This document shows positions 33,567 through 47,095 of a stretch of DNA of 64,000 nucleotides, piece by piece. Below the pieces are notes generated by a model. The model was given only the letters and a program-made list of their open reading frames with translations, had not been told where the DNA came from and did no database searches. The stretch spans positions 5,077,919 to 5,141,918 of the forward strand of contig JAJLRJ010000010.1 in the NCBI GenBank assembly GCA_024195265.1. The letters run 5' to 3'. The stretch's first letter is position 1. Each line of letters opens with the position of its first letter. The stretch comes from Dendrophyllia cribrosa (Eukaryota > Cnidaria > Anthozoa > Scleractinia > Dendrophylliidae). The position numbers and the translations under genes are program-made.

Positions 33567-34701
33567 GTATGTTTCTAGATTCTTTGAAATTGTTAGATTT
33601 TATAAAGTAAAGAACTAACTAACTCATGAGCATCGTTTGTATGTCGTATGTCGCAATCATTCGTTCGCTAATTGTGTATGCATCCATCTGTGGAGTCCTG
33701 CAATAGCTTAATATGTCAGCGACTGCAACGCTCGCCTAGTTAGTTGTGCTTCGTGGCCGTGATTGAATCAACATCTCACGATACTGAGGGGAATGCATCC
33801 AAGATCTGCACTGTGCCGGTCAAGTTGCGAGATCAATGATTTATAGATCATATCAGAGCGCGTCTTCACTCTGCTTCTTGATCTGTTACGAGCTGTATCT
33901 TTCCCCTTCAAAGAGTTTTTAAATTCACTGTTTGGCTTTACACTTTATATATTTATAAACTAGCTTACAGGTTGTCGGTTAATTTCATGACATAAAATGC
34001 CGCGAGAAGCTGTTATCGTACAATATACACTGCATGCTTTTGATTACACATTCTTCAGTTGCATTTAACTATCCCATTTATTTATCCAATTATTTATTTA
34101 TCCCATTTATTTTGTAAATTTAACATGAATAAAGCTGCAAAGTAAATCTTTTTTCACATAATGTCTGGCAACGGATGTTGAAATACTTCTCTGATGAGTG
34201 GAATGTTCAGTAAAGTTATCGACTGTTTATTAACTTCATGGACTTGAACTCGTGATTTCAGCATGTAAATGATATCATATCGACAGCCTCTTTATAATAA
34301 ACTTGAGGCTTGATCTGACAACAGAGCATCGCGCCGCAAGTTCATGTCCTTTAATAAATTCAGCCTGTAGTTGAATTAAAACACAGTAATAATAAAGTTC
34401 TCGAGAATTAACGAACGCGAAAAAAAAACCCTGATAATTAATTAATAATTAATTAGCGTGACTTCCATGTTAGGCATCATTGCTAAACTGCCCAAAATAC
34501 AGAACTGTGAAAGACGGAGTTGTTATAAATTGTAGGCGCGCATCGCTGGAAAAATTAAAAAATAACAAATCCTCCGTGTATTAACTGTTATTTTCAGCGT
34601 TATACAATAACACAAGAAGGAATGATCGAATTGAATATCTTATTTCAAAAGGTACCATTGAAGATACACTGACACTTGCAATTTTAAATTACTTTCCCCA
34701 G

Positions 34702-34997
34702 GCCGCATTTTATAAAGTCACGCTAACATTTATTTCCCGTGTGGAGACTGGGACCAAACCGCCTGTAAGAATCGGTAAGAAACAGATTTTGTGTGTTTTA
34801 TATTTCTTGTCGTTTCTTGCTTTGTATAGATCGAAGTTCACAAGACAATTAACTAAGCTTTCAAATGTGTACTCAGTTTCTCAACTAATAAGTAAATTGT
34901 ATTTTTAAGGTTTGTCCAGCTTGCATTGCAGCTAAGTGCTGCCTAACTCCGGGCTTGTAACTGTGGAGGAATCAACATCACATGAGTGAAGCTATCG
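34702..34997 (+). other. probable noncoding exons of gene B (third pair)
   Basis: Exon 34702-34774 lies between CTTTCCCCAG and GTAAGA, and exon 34931-34997 between CATTGCAG and GTAAGT. The second contains a GAATCAACATCACATG motif related to that at 33520. The first is paralogous to 44977-45039, where acceptor and donor are also conserved. No long open frame is present. Confidence 0.4.
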
Positions 34998-35678
34998 GTA
35001 AGTTTATCAGATTTGTGTTTTGACTATAATCATCTCCTCCCATACTGCAGTATCAAACCTTATGTATTTAAGTTCATATTAAATATCAGAGAAGTCAGAG
35101 TCCAAAAGATTGCTGCATGAAAATATATAAAGCACATCTGGCTTTCAATTCCCAGACATTCCTCATTGCATTAAGTCGGATAATTGTTAATTAACTTCTC
35201 AATAGTTTTTCAGTCTTCCTTTCTAAATGATGTGATTGTTAGTTAGAGCCACAGTAACACGTTTGACTGTGTTTAGAGATAAACAAATTACAGAGCTCGG
35301 AAAGATTTCCGTATTACCCCATACTGCAGTATGACAAACCTCATGTGTTAGTTTATATCAAATACATTAAATGGGAGAAATGTCAGAGTCAAGATAAAGG
35401 TTGCTGCAGGCATGAGAATTTATATAAGCCTTGCCTAGTGGGAAGCAGTGGGGGGGGGGGGGGGTTGGGGGTCGGGCGGAATAGGGTACATGTATTCCCT
35501 TAAATAAATAAGCGGTTAAAATTTGGGTTAGTATATCCATAACAGAAGCGGGCTTGACACTCATTTGGGCACTTTCATGGGTGATTTTGGGTGTTTGAGG
35601 TGGGTTATATAATGCAAACATTGAGGTGTGAATACTTTAGTATACAGCTGTAATTGCAATAGTAAATTTGAAAACAAG

Positions 35679-35843
35679 TATACATTGTGGTTCAAATTTT
35701 TCTTGAAAAATTTTCAAACCAGTTTGATTTTTGTTTTCCTTTGTCTCAGAATAATTGTTAATGAATCTGAGACAAAAGGAAAATAAAATTAAACTGGTTT
35801 GAAAATTTTTAAACCAAAGAAATATTTTAACCACAACATATAC
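35679..35843. mobile_element. foldback MITE (GTTGTGGTT family)
   Basis: Inverted arms of ~65 nt contain TTTTCAAACCAGTTT and its complement. This element shares its family with 41146-41319 and the split copy at 61223-62385. Confidence 0.75.
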
Positions 35844-36118
35844 ATTGCAATTTGTAATTGTGTCGATGCTATTAAATCCGTTGTCGCTTATCAAAGAAGA
35901 ATATATTTCTGACAATGTCTGTGGCATCATAGTCAGAGATGTTATCATGCAGCTGACCATCATGTACCCTTGACGCAATGATTAAATTCAGCTTATTTAC
36001 TGCAGTAGCAAATTCAATTTTTTGCAGTGCACAATGTAAACACGAGAATTAAACAATAAGGAAAACACTACATCTAAAGTATTTCTTTCATACATGTAAA
36101 TGTTGAACATAATTTCCA

Positions 36119-37350
36119 TTAACCCATTGAAAATTTTTTGCAAAAAAATGGCAATTTGAAGCCATTAATGCCATTTTTGGACTATTGTGGAGGCAAATTG
36201 CTAGCAAACTGTCCAAAATGTTGTTTGCAAAATGAAAACTAAACTTCCTGTGGCCCTTGGGTGACTGACAAGAAATGTTCAAGGCAAAGTTCCAAATTCA
36301 AGGTTTCAAGTCTTGTCGCGGCGAAGCATTTAGGGACTACGTTAAGGTCAATACCAAATTAGAAGAACCACGGAGAACCAAGTTGATGGTTAATGGTGAT
36401 TTATTTCAAATACAAATTATGTGTAGGACCAAAACAAAAACAACTAAATGACTGTAAACTGAAATAAATTATTACAAATCTCTATTAATTAAGTTGAAAT
36501 AGATGCAAAATCAAACTAGGTTCTTTGCGACGATAATATGACTCTTACAATTATGTAAACAACTAGCATAAAGGGTAAATGAGTTTCAATCAATAATAGT
36601 ACGTAGTCCACAATGGCATTTAAACTGATTTAGAGCCCAGCACTGTCTAGCCTAAAAACTTGGTGGATGTTCACTCTTGATCAACATATTTCCATTCAAA
36701 TTACTCCTTTGACAATTATAAAGTGATTAATCCCTCATTTAAACATGATTGTACAATAATCCATTTGCATACATTCACCCATAATGAAATCTAACTTAAC
36801 AAATAATAAAAAGTCTACTTATATATCGGTCCCACTTGTGCCAAAGATTCAACAAACGCAATTCAAAGTTCAATATAGCCAGGATAACATACAATGTAGG
36901 CAACTCTGGCAAAAAGAGATGCTAAAACAGCTTTTATATGTGCGTGGGGACTCGCTAAAGGGTCCGATTACAAAATGTTCTTTTTCGTTCTTCCATTATT
37001 TTTCCATTGGCCTTTCACTAGACTTTATTTAGGAAGTAAAAGTTTCCCAGAAAACACTGAAGAAGGTGAATTTTTTAACAAGAAGTGCAGCAGGTCAGGT
37101 ACAATGTAGGAAGATCCAGATTTTCCTTTGATTTTGCCAGTCAAATCTGATAGGTTTTTTTGTGTGCAAATCTGGCCCAATTCACGAGAGCTCTGACTCT
37201 CATTTGGGCACTTTTTGAAAGATTTCTCCCTTCTGCTTGAGTTAGGTGCAATAGACATCTTTTGTCATAAAAAGGGATGACGTCACAAATAGTAGAAGGA
37301 CGTCCGTGGTTCCGTGTTATGCATGGGTGGTTGAGGTGTCAATGGGTTAA
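36119..37350. mobile_element. putative TIR element (TTAACCCATTGA ends)
   Basis: TTAACCCATTGA at 36119 and TCAATGGGTTAA at 37339-37350 are inverted 12-bp ends of a 1.23-kb segment. The same terminus with longer matches begins at 61332 (TTAACCCATTGACACCTGAA), and a right end occurs near 45847. No transposase is visible. Confidence 0.45.
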
Positions 37351-38142
37351 ATGCTGTTTATTGTAAAAATTATTGTTATAATTTCTTAAAAAGAAATCAT
37401 GAGTACTTATTACACAGTGCTATTTCCAGACATTAAAAACAGTTGATAAATGTATCACTTCATGTCAAAATATGCAAGATTCAATGTGTCAACCAAGTAA
37501 AAAAATTATCTAGAGTATTTTGACATTTTTCTCTTTTTAGTTCGTAGTTGCTATAGCAACTACGAAGTTTAGAGGGCACTCGAGAGAGCGGTCGGCTGTT
37601 CATGTAAGCGAAATAGTATATCCTGAGCCCAACGTGTCTTTGTATTGTTGTCTGTTGGACACAATATTTTAGCTTACTCGAAGAAGCTATCATCGTCACT
37701 TCCGCCGTATGCGTAAAGTTCCGGTGTATGCGTAAACTTTTTTTTGAGCGTGAAGTGGTGTACGTTCGAGGCAGGTTTTTGAGAAGTTTACTCACAGTTT
37801 GGCGCTGTTTCTTCGGTAAAGAACTTTCAAACTGTCATGACAGAATATTGTTTATCAGTCTTGTTGGAAAGCAAACATGATTATTGCCTCGCTATTTCTT
37901 CGAGGACTGCTTTGGTAAAAATTTATATGGCAACAAAGCAGGGAATTGTTGGCTGATTACTGTAACACTGTAGTACGTGACTGTGGATACAAGATATGAT
38001 GAGACATTCCGACGTGTGATAAAAGAGATAAACGAAAATTTCTTTGTGGACCTTGCTGCAATTGAAGGCAAAGAATTTTCGTTTTGATGTGTTTGTCGAA
38101 ACATTCAACTACTTTTTGGTCTGACAATCCCCCAATTAAATT

Positions 38143-38216
38143 GCCAGACTGCGTGTCGCCAAATGCTAATTCTTTGTTTTCTTTTATATAAACATCTGGC
38201 GACACGCAGTCTGGCG
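38143..38216. repeat. 19-bp stem hairpin
   Basis: GCCAGACTGCGTGTCGCCA and its exact reverse complement are separated by about 36 nt. A further 22-bp palindrome, CGTAGTTGCTATAGCAACTA(CG), lies near 37545. Confidence 0.75.
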
Positions 38217-39052
38217 AACAGAAAAGATGATTTTGAGATTGTTTCTGTTTATTACATGTAATAAACAAAAATCCAGTGTGATGTCCACTGCAGTTTGCTC
38301 CCGATTTCTCAACTCAACAACGGTAACAGCGAAGACAAAATAGCACTACTTTCTGAGAAACAACTGCGAACTATCCGTACGGATCCGCTCGTTATTATAC
38401 ATGTTAGGAATATAAAATGTCAGTCAGCGATTTACGCATTTAATCATCCATGCAGTCAGCTTTTTTTTAACTCGAGTTGAGAAGTGACGGGGATGTGTGA
38501 ATGCCAAGAGCCAAATTTTAACACCCCCAAAAAGTCCCTTGAGCCAAAACTTAAGAATGAAAAAATCCAGATCAGTCAAACTTAATGACCCAAGAAATCT
38601 TTTCTTCAGAAAATTTTAAAATGTTAACGGAAGTGGAACACTGTATGACTGTCCTGGTTAATGTTTGTTCATTGAACCATTTGTTAAAAGCTTCAAGCAG
38701 ATTAAAAGTTATTACACTAATCATGGAATTATACATTTTGGAGAAAATCTAAACCCCAAGAAATCCCAGTGCCAGATTCTGACTAGCTAAACAATTAAAT
38801 ACTGTTAAATTTGATAAATCCTTCAAAATTCCCAAAAATAGAGAATTTTAAACCCCCAAAAATCCTTTGCACCATTATATATACATGTATACACAATGTA
38901 TACATGTATGAGTCCCGGGTCACTTAAAAACTTGGGTACCCTCCCCATGAGAGTGCATTAATTAAGTGCTATTGATAATTTTAAAATTGTTTGCAATATT
39001 CAATGTTATTATTACTAAGACACCTTTTCTCTTTGTAATTTATCAATTTTAG

Positions 39053-39117
39053 GAATATCAGTCAGCAAGTTACACATTATGGTACAGTCATGTGACAGCC
39101 TTTGAAAGAATTGACTG
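39053..39117 (+). other. probable 5' UTR exon copy of gene B
   Basis: The exon lies between acceptor TCAATTTTAG and donor GTAAGT and contains CAGTCAGCAAGTTACACATT. It is homologous to 812-882, 46908-46978 and 48144-48214. It sits in a duplicated block (38460-39610) that also matches 46376-47580. Confidence 0.45.
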
Positions 39118-40076
39118 GTAAGTGATGACTACAGTGTAATTTGCCAATTAATTGAAACTAAAGATGTATCTGTCTGCTGTTCATGTAAATCTATGGATTT
39201 ACTGTGAAAACCACCAATCTGTTGAATGAACCCTGCAGTTTTACATACCTTGTGACAACTTTAATACTGCCTAGCTTGCATTAGGGAATTCATTGGGAAA
39301 AACATTCACTCAGTATAGACAAATGTTTCATGTCAATCTTTCATTGGCCATTATTTTAGTTTTGTTTGTATACTCAGTATATATTTCCTGTTCCATGTCT
39401 TTACTATTGTCACGCCATAATTAGTTTTACTGTCTAGTATATTTCTTGTCAAGTTGAAATTTATATTATAGTAATTTAATTCATGTTCCACATTTTTTTA
39501 ATCACTCTGTAAACTATCATTTTCCACACCAATGTCTCCTGTTGCATTCATATCACACCCACTAGCGGTTTTGTTTCTAATTTCACCCGAAACATGTTCA
39601 CATTAAAAAATGTTGTTACCGCCCTTTGAAATTTTTAATTTCCTGCCTGCTGGCTCTATGGAAATTTGGTAAAAAGTTCAAAGCTTTTAGTTTATTTTGG
39701 TTTCTTCTGAGAACAGATCACCACTTTTTGTCCATTACTAAAGTGTTTTAAACAGCAAAAACAGAATCAAGTGTTTGATTGAGTACCTACAAAAGTGAAA
39801 TGAAATGGAATAATATTGCTTTGATCTATCTAGTTTTACTCATTTTGCATAGCTTATTATAATCGATAAAAATGCACGCGTGACTTTTGGCTCAATGACA
39901 CAATGGAAAAATCAATTTCTTTGGTCAGCAATGATAAGTTCCCAGTTTATGGCTAACAATTTACAGTTTGAAATGTTAGCTAAAGCCTGTTTTCACCTGC
40001 AACATAACATACCTAAACATAAGCGGAAGCATAAACAGCTGACTTTATATGTTCGGCAGTGAAAAGAAGCCCGACA

Positions 40077-40265
40077 TACATGTATTAAAGCGTAAACATT
40101 TAAAGCTGAAGCATAACAGCACTTATGTTCAGTGAAAACAGGCTGCCCAACATATTAAAGCTGAAGCATAACAGCACTCATTATGTTCAGTGAAAATAGG
40201 CTGCCCAACATATTAAAGCTGAAGCATAACAGCACTTATGTTCAGTGAAAACAGGCCCGACATAA
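40077..40265. repeat. ~56-bp tandem repeat, 3 copies
   Basis: Units begin AAAGCTGAAGCATAACAGCA and include TTATGTTCAGTGAAAACAGG. The interval 39610-40070 shows no gene. Confidence 0.8.
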
Positions 40266-41145
40266 ACATCAAAGCATAGGGATCAATCTTATACTGATAC
40301 CTTTTGTCTTTGGAGGGATAACAACACTCCAAGTTAACTTTTTTTCTTGGTGGCCATTTGGCTACTGACTTATAAGACTTGGTTGCCAGTGAAAAATGTT
40401 AGTCGCCAGAATTAATTAATCAATTAATTAATCGATTATTAATTAACTATTCAGTTAATAATTAATATATCCTTATGCTTTATTTATCATAACCTTTTCC
40501 TGAAACCACTTTATCATTTTTAACTCTCAAACAATTTTTAAAGTGAAATCAAATCTTTTTATTAAAATGATTGATTACTGTACAACGTATTAACGGCTCA
40601 TCACAATGAACTTGATATACCATTAGCTAACTTAATAATTACCTTCAGTTTCAATGAATCCTTTACAATAAACTTCGACTTTTGTAGATTTTCAAGATTA
40701 CAGTTACAGTACAAACTAGTTGTAATATCAACCAAAAACAATGGTCCCAGAAGATTGAAGAAATGTCATGCCTTTACTGGCAGTTCATGAAACCAAATTT
40801 TCTAACACTTGTGACCCTTTAGCGGCCAAATGTTTGCCCACTTAATTGCTGTGGAAAACTGGACACTACCTTTCATATTTGAAAACCTAACAGTTTACCC
40901 AAGTGAAGCCACATGCTTTGAAGACAAAATGACGGTGTATTTTCACAAACTAAACAATGAACAAAATGTTGTAAAACGAACAAGAAAGCATGACATCCTG
41001 GTGATATTGTTGCTGTCATGTGCTGGTGCTCTGTTAACTTATCTTTGCATTGATGTACTTTTTAGCTAAATAGGATTTTTGCAAGAAACACTAGATTTGT
41101 TTGAAAAATGGCCATTTTTTTCCGCGAAAAATATCGGATTTTAAG

Positions 41146-41319
41146 ATATATATGTTGTGGTTTAAATTTTTCTTTGGTTTAAAAATTTCCAAACCAGTTT
41201 GATTTTGATTTTACTTTGTCTCAGATTGATTATCATAATGTGACACAAAAGAAAACAAAAATTGAACTGGTTTAAAAAAATTTAAACCAAAGAAAAATTT
41301 GAACCACAACATATATATT
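41146..41319. mobile_element. foldback MITE (GTTGTGGTT family)
   Basis: ATATATGTTGTGGTT and AACCACAACATATAT ends flank ~70-nt inverted arms with AAACCAGTTTGA. It matches 35679-35843 in arm sequence. Confidence 0.8.
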
Positions 41320-41376
41320 AAGAATCAAAGCCACTAAACAAAAACACGGAAAATAATGTCAGGATTGTTTAATATA

Positions 41377-42066
41377 CAGTCAAACCTCCCGTAAGCGACC
41401 ACCCAAAATGTCAAGCCTAGGTGGTCGCTTACGGGAGGTGGTCGCTTACGAGAGTTCATACCATATTGGGTCAAAATTTTGTCTCATTAGCAACTGCAGA
41501 GACTTACATGTACCCCGTGCGCCAATGCCCATCTAAACCCATGTAATGACTTTTAGTATAGCCACAAAAATATTTAAGCTTTCCAAAATATTTATTCAGA
41601 GTTTCATGGTTTGCTTCTAATAAACTACCTAATACGGCGAACGGAACAAGTCTCACTAATTACAAATTGAATCTTCTTAAGATTGATAGAGTACAGTGTA
41701 TGTACATTTTGTTTTTAATTATTGTTTTATTCATGTGAAAAGTCAATTTCGAAAAAAAATAAACGGTACTTCTGATTGAGAAATTTCCTTCTCTTATACT
41801 ACTCAGGAATGCGATAATGCTACAACACATTATTATCCAATTTTCGCTCTATTATCTGTCAAGTGGTCGCTTAAGGGAGGTTAAAAACAAAAGAAAATTT
41901 CAAACTTTTAGCTCTAAAAGTGGTCGCGGTCGCTTACGAGAGGTGGTCGCTTACAAGAGGTTCCAAATATAGTGATTTGACTTGGAAACTTTTGGTATTT
42001 TGGAAAACTGGTTGCTGAGGAGAGGTGGTCGCTTACGAGAGGTGGTCGCAACCGGAGGTTCGACTG
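41377..42066. mobile_element. pogo/Tigger-like non-autonomous element
   Basis: The ends CAGTCAAACCTC and GAGGTTCGACTG are flanked by TA on both sides (41375-41376, 42067-42068), as expected for the Tc1/mariner superfamily. The subterminal regions carry repeated GGTGGTCGCTTACGAGAGG words, about three near each end. There is no transposase frame. Confidence 0.75.
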
Positions 42067-44039
42067 TAATTCATAATTCACAAAACAAAAGACTAGTGTA
42101 ACTGGTATAGTTTATTCAACAATCTTTCGAGAAATAAAACTAAAATCATGCGTATGTCCTGGCGTTATTTACATATTTTTATGCGAAGTGAATGCGAAAA
42201 AAATCTTTCACGTTTTAAGGCAATCGCCAAGACATGATTTTTTGTATCGAAGAAATCTTGAAAAAAGTAAAAATTAAAGTAAATCCTGGTTCGTTCATAC
42301 AAGTGAAATTTATTTGCTGTGGACCAACGTAGCTGTTTTTTTATTGCGGTTTTATTTATAGAATCGATTACGGCTAGACTCGACACAAGCGCTTTATTTA
42401 TACATCCCTAAGGTTGTCAAAATTGGCTGGCTTTTTTTTTCATATGAAGTATTTTTGCGTCTGCTGTAACAAGATGTGTTTTTAAAATTCATTGTGGATC
42501 AATTAACGGTGGAACTTCCCAAGCTTTCGCAGTTCCTTTTTTTTTCTTGGAGGAAATTTACCAGATTGCGTGTACAGTATCACACTCAAAGGTAACATTG
42601 TCACATGCTAAAGTTCAGTCAAGCGGAACGAGCACAGTTCGTCTCATTCTGATCGAGAGATAAATCTCCATCCTTTCTTATGGGTATATTTTATGGATAG
42701 AAGTGTTTTGTTTTCATTTACTCAATTTCTGCTGGTTTCAATCGCAAAACAAGTATTTTTCAAGGCGAATTCGTAACGCATCAGAGCGTTCTCCTTTTTT
42801 TTACTCGGGCTTCGGATGATTGTCGCTTAAAATTTCGATTAGTCAAAATTTTAGTCGCCGGACTGGTGACTTAGGTTTAAATTTAGTCGCCAGCTTCAAA
42901 ATTCTAGTCGCCATGGCGACTAAAGTGGTCACAACTTGGAGCGTTGGATAATAAAATGTTGTTTTGGGTACGAAATAAGGTCAGTTAGGATTTTTGGAAA
43001 GGTGAAAACAGATAGTAAATTCAGGGGATATCATTCCTTTTCTTAATGGGAAAGTTTCACGGTTCGGCGCATGTGCAAGCTATGGCGTAACCCATTTAAT
43101 TTTATTGTTTAGACCAATTGGAAGCGAGTAGATAACTCTGGCGGGAAATTTGCCCGTGAAAATGTCGCGGTCAGTCAACTGATTGAATGGATGATTATGC
43201 ATACCCATGTGCGCCATGAAAGCCACCAGAGCGTAGAATAAATCCTTCGGGTCATAGGTTTTATTCAGTGTTGACTTTGTCCATGTTATTCATTAAAAAA
43301 TTTCTGTAAATTTTGGTTATCCTTCGCTTTGTTTGGACTGATTATAGTGTGTGATTATTGAAGTAAATGTGAGTGTTTTTTTAACCGATAAAATTGATAA
43401 GAAAGCGAATAAAGCATTTTAATCTGTGCACATGCGCCGAACCGTGAAACCATCCCTTTAAAATCTCATCTGCCGCTGAAGTATTCAGCTAAGGGATCCT
43501 AAAAGCTCAATTAGCAAATTTCCACCGGTTTTCCATGGTGTGGACTCTTAATTATGTTATCACATGGTCAAAATGTTGTGGACTCACGAGGCGCAGCCAA
43601 GAAGTGAGTCAGAAGTGAATTACCAGAAATTGTGCGATGTTAGCATCAGCACCGTTGTCTGCACTCTCATTTAATTTCTAAATGATGTGATTGTTAGAGC
43701 TTCAATAACAAGTTTGACTGTGTTTGAAGATAAACCAATTGCAATGTTTGTGTTAACTTTCTAATAGTTGCCGTTTTGAGCGGCCAACCGAAAAGCAAAA
43801 ACTGAAAGACAAAGTTGTTAATTGTAGGAAAGACAACATGGAACTTTTGTATAAAACTTTGTCAGGTGACTTTAGTTAGTTTATTAGGCATGCAACGCTT
43901 AGACTTTCTCAAAGTCATTCGCTTCTTTGTTCCGGTCTGGTCCGAAAAATATTTTTAAGCCCGTCGACTTGTGGGGATTTAAGTCTATGCATTATTATGC
44001 TTTAAATTAAATAGAAGTAATAAAATGCTCCTTATATTA

Positions 44040-44475
44040 CAGGGCTCGAAATTTAAAAAAAAATCCTCAATTGCAATTTGCGAGTAATTCCTAAAATTTA
44101 TTCGCAAGTTCGAAAATTTTAGTCCCAAAAAAAATCGCAATTACGGCAAAGGAACCAGAACTGGAAATGAGAAACAAGAAATTTCTGAGAAAGTCTGAAA
44201 AAGTGTGGCGTGATACACTTCTTGGAAACCGCGTTAATGGAGGACGAAATTGACGATTAAGTCACGCAACATTCAACGTGAATTTCGCAGGATTTTTCAG
44301 ATAAAATTACAACTGCCAGTTACAAGTAAGACACAAGACTGACTGTTGGATATAATTCCTTTATTAGCTTGGCTGTAAAACAGTCACAAAATCGCGACTA
44401 ACAGACAAATTGCAGTCGCAAAAGCAAAATCTTTAGTCGCAAATGTGCCCGATACAGGGGCAATTTCGAGCCCTG
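44040..44475. mobile_element. 436-bp TIR element (CAGGGCTCGAAATT)
   Basis: Exact 14-bp inverted ends CAGGGCTCGAAATT / AATTTCGAGCCCTG are flanked by TATTA at 44035-44039 and 44476-44480. The end sequence resembles hAT-type non-autonomous elements, but the visible target repeat is only 5 bp, so the superfamily is uncertain. Confidence 0.75.
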
Positions 44476-44976
44476 TATTATTGTTTTCAATATCATGCAC
44501 TTATATAAGTTTACACAAGAAAGAATGATTGAATAAGAAATTGAATGTAAACATTCTATTGAAAAAAAGTTACCATATAAGAGATATGCTTAAACTTGAC
44601 TTAAGTCTTTCAAGAAGTCAACGCTATCAGAAAATTAGATATTTCCACTGTTAGAGAATAATTATTTATAATTAATGACTGTTGAGACCTCTACCGGTCA
44701 TTAATTTAATATGCTATGTTATTAATTGTTTAATTAACTCACCAGCTGTTTTTAAATGTAAATACCTTAGTTTTATTACTCAAAATTACATGGAAGTCCT
44801 ACTATATATAGGTAGTGTTAGTTTCTTTTAGTTTTTAGTCTAGTTTTTAGATTAGTGTCCTCGTGCAATTGGCTTGTCTCATTCTGTACATGTAGTTAAA
44901 TACATTTGACAGTGAAATAAAGTTTTTAATATTATTATTATAATTATTCCTTTACCCAGGTAATATTGTTTTTCAG

Positions 44977-45039
44977 CCACGCTGTCACATTAACATTTGT
45001 TTCTGAGTGGAAACTGGGGCCAATTAAAGCTCATTTGAG
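44977..45039 (+). other. duplicate of 5' noncoding exon
   Basis: The exon lies between TTGTTTTTCAG and GTAAGA and is homologous to 34702-34774. It heads a duplicated segment (about 44950-46180) that matches 34690-36110 and includes the TCAGAGTC(A/G)AGATAAAGGTT block. Confidence 0.4.
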
Positions 45040-45351
45040 GTAAGAAATGGATTTTGTGTTTATTTCTTGTTTTGAAGTTCTCAAGAAAACTTAATGCATT
45101 CAGATACTCAGTTTCTCAGATAACATATAAATTGTCTTTTAAAGGTTTGTTCAACTTACAAAAGTCCTACATTCTTTGTTCTGGTCTTTCAGTCTTCAAC
45201 ACCAGTGAAGATACATTGTTCGTATTTTATTGATTATCAGTTCTAAGAACAATTTCTTACTTTTATCTCCTTTCATAGTGCAGTATGACAAACCTCATGT
45301 GTTAAAGAAATAAAAAGCTTGCCGATTGAATTGTTAATTTGAGTCATGCGC

Positions 45352-45437
45352 GAATTTTTAAGAACATGAGAGAAGTGCAGAGAAGCACAAGCCGAAGGCG
45401 AGTGCTTCTCGCACTTTTCGAGTGTTCTTAAAAATTC
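45352..45437. repeat. foldback hairpin
   Basis: GAATTTTTAAGAACA...GAGAAGCAC pairs with GTGCTTCTC...TGTTCTTAAAAATTC around a short loop; the arms are ~37 nt. Confidence 0.8.
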
Positions 45438-46196
45438 CCAAGTCCTTAATTTATGACTTAACAATGAACAAGGGACAAGTTTTTTATTTCTTTTATAAAA
45501 TAAAAACGGTTATAATGAACCTTACATCACGCATGTGCTTTATTGAATTATAATGAGCTCGGTTTAACCAATCATAGCGCATGCATTTTCTTGAGCATTT
45601 TATAATAATATTATAGTTTATATTAAAGTCATAAAATAGGAGAAATGTCAGAGTCGAGATAAAGGTTGCTGCAGGCATGAGCACATCTGACTTTCCTGCA
45701 GGATGCAGTTCATCTCCCTGGGAGTGGGGTTGCAGGGTATTCCCCTAAATAAGAAGCCATGTCACACTCATTTCGGCACTTTTTGATGACATCACAAATG
45801 GTAGAAGGACAGTGGTCCCATCACGGGTGATTTTGGGCATTTGAGGTGTCAATGGGTTAATGCAAACATTGTACTAAATACTTTAGTATAATTGCAATCA
45901 TGAATTTTAAAACTAAGTATTTATTGCAATTTGTAATTTTGTGTTGCTATAATTAGTCTGTTAAATGTTGTTATCAAAACAATATATTTTTGACAATGTC
46001 TTTGGCATCAAAGTTGTAGTCAGAGATGTAATCATGCATATTCAGTCGTGTACCCTTGACAATGATTAGATTAAAGTAGCTTATATTTACTGCAGTAGCA
46101 AATTCAAATGTAAACACAAGGATTAAACATAAGAAAAACACTTCAACTAAAAGTATTTCTTTCATTTAGATGTCCAACATAATATGCACTTTTTAG

Positions 46197-46237
<41 letters not shown>

Positions 46238-46321
46238 TTTGAGGTTTGTGCACCATACAGTGTATATGACCGAGAGCCAAATATTTTCCCATCCAGCCTG
46301 ACCTAACTCACTGTCAATAAG
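46197..46321. mobile_element. small foldback MITE
   Basis: CTTATTGACTGAGTGGGAGG and its complement-like right end flank matching GGGAAAATATTTGG / CCAAATATTTTCCC words, for arms of ~42 nt. Confidence 0.7.
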
Positions 46322-46907
46322 TATTTTACAATATGACTAGAAAGTACAAGTTAGAATAGTCGTGCAGTGCGAAGTCACTTGAACTCGAGCGGGGCCAGAC
46401 GGCTTTTTCCAGACCGGTTCACCCCCCAAAAGTCCATTGAGCCAAAACTAGACCAAAAAACAATCCAGATCAGTCAAACTGTGACCCAAAAAATCTTTTC
46501 TTCAGACATTTTTGAAATGTTAACATAAGTGGAACACTGTATGCCTGTCCTGGCATGTTTGTTCATTGAACCATTTCTTAAAAGCTTCAAGCAGATAGTT
46601 ATTACACTAATCATAGAATTATATATTTTGGAGAAAATCTAAACCCCAAGAAATCCCTGCCAAATATTCTGACTAGCTAAAAAATACTGTTAAATTCGAT
46701 AAATCCCCCAAAATTCCCAAAAATCGAGAATTTTAAACCCCTAAAATCCTTTGCGCCAGTTTCAGGACTCAGGTCAATTTAAAACTTGAGTACCCTCCTC
46801 TGTGGAGTGCATAGTGCTCAGTATTAAATTTTGATAATTTCATTGTTTGCGATATTCAATGCTAATCACTTAAAAATCTAACACTTTTTCTCTTTGATCA
46901 ATTTAAG

Positions 46908-46978
46908 GAATATCAGTCAGCAATTCAAGTTACAGAAATTTATGGTACAGTCATGTGACAGCCTTTATAATAATTAAG
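46908..46978 (+). other. 5' UTR exon copy
   Basis: This is another homologue of the 812-882 exon, with a GTAAGT donor retained and a weaker TTTAAG acceptor. Its position upstream of 48144 suggests tandem duplication of 5' exons in gene B. Confidence 0.4.
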
Positions 46979-47095
46979 GTAAGTGATGATTAATTTGCCA
47001 ATTAATTGAAACTTAAGGTATATCTGTCGGCTGTACATGTAAATCTGTGGATTTACTGTGAAAACCACCAGTCTGTTGAATGAACCCAGTTTTAC

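Noticed and set aside
37025..37258. 77-codon minus-strand frame (MSIAPNSSRREKSFKKCPNE)
   Set aside because: It lies inside the TTAACCCATTGA element, and part of it recurs near 45775 as a broken copy, so it is more likely repeat sequence than a gene.
40830..41069. 79-codon frame ending in a hydrophobic segment (VILLLSCAGALLTYL)
   Set aside because: No splice sites, promoter or recognisable family were seen, and it lies among transposon remnants; length alone is weak evidence.
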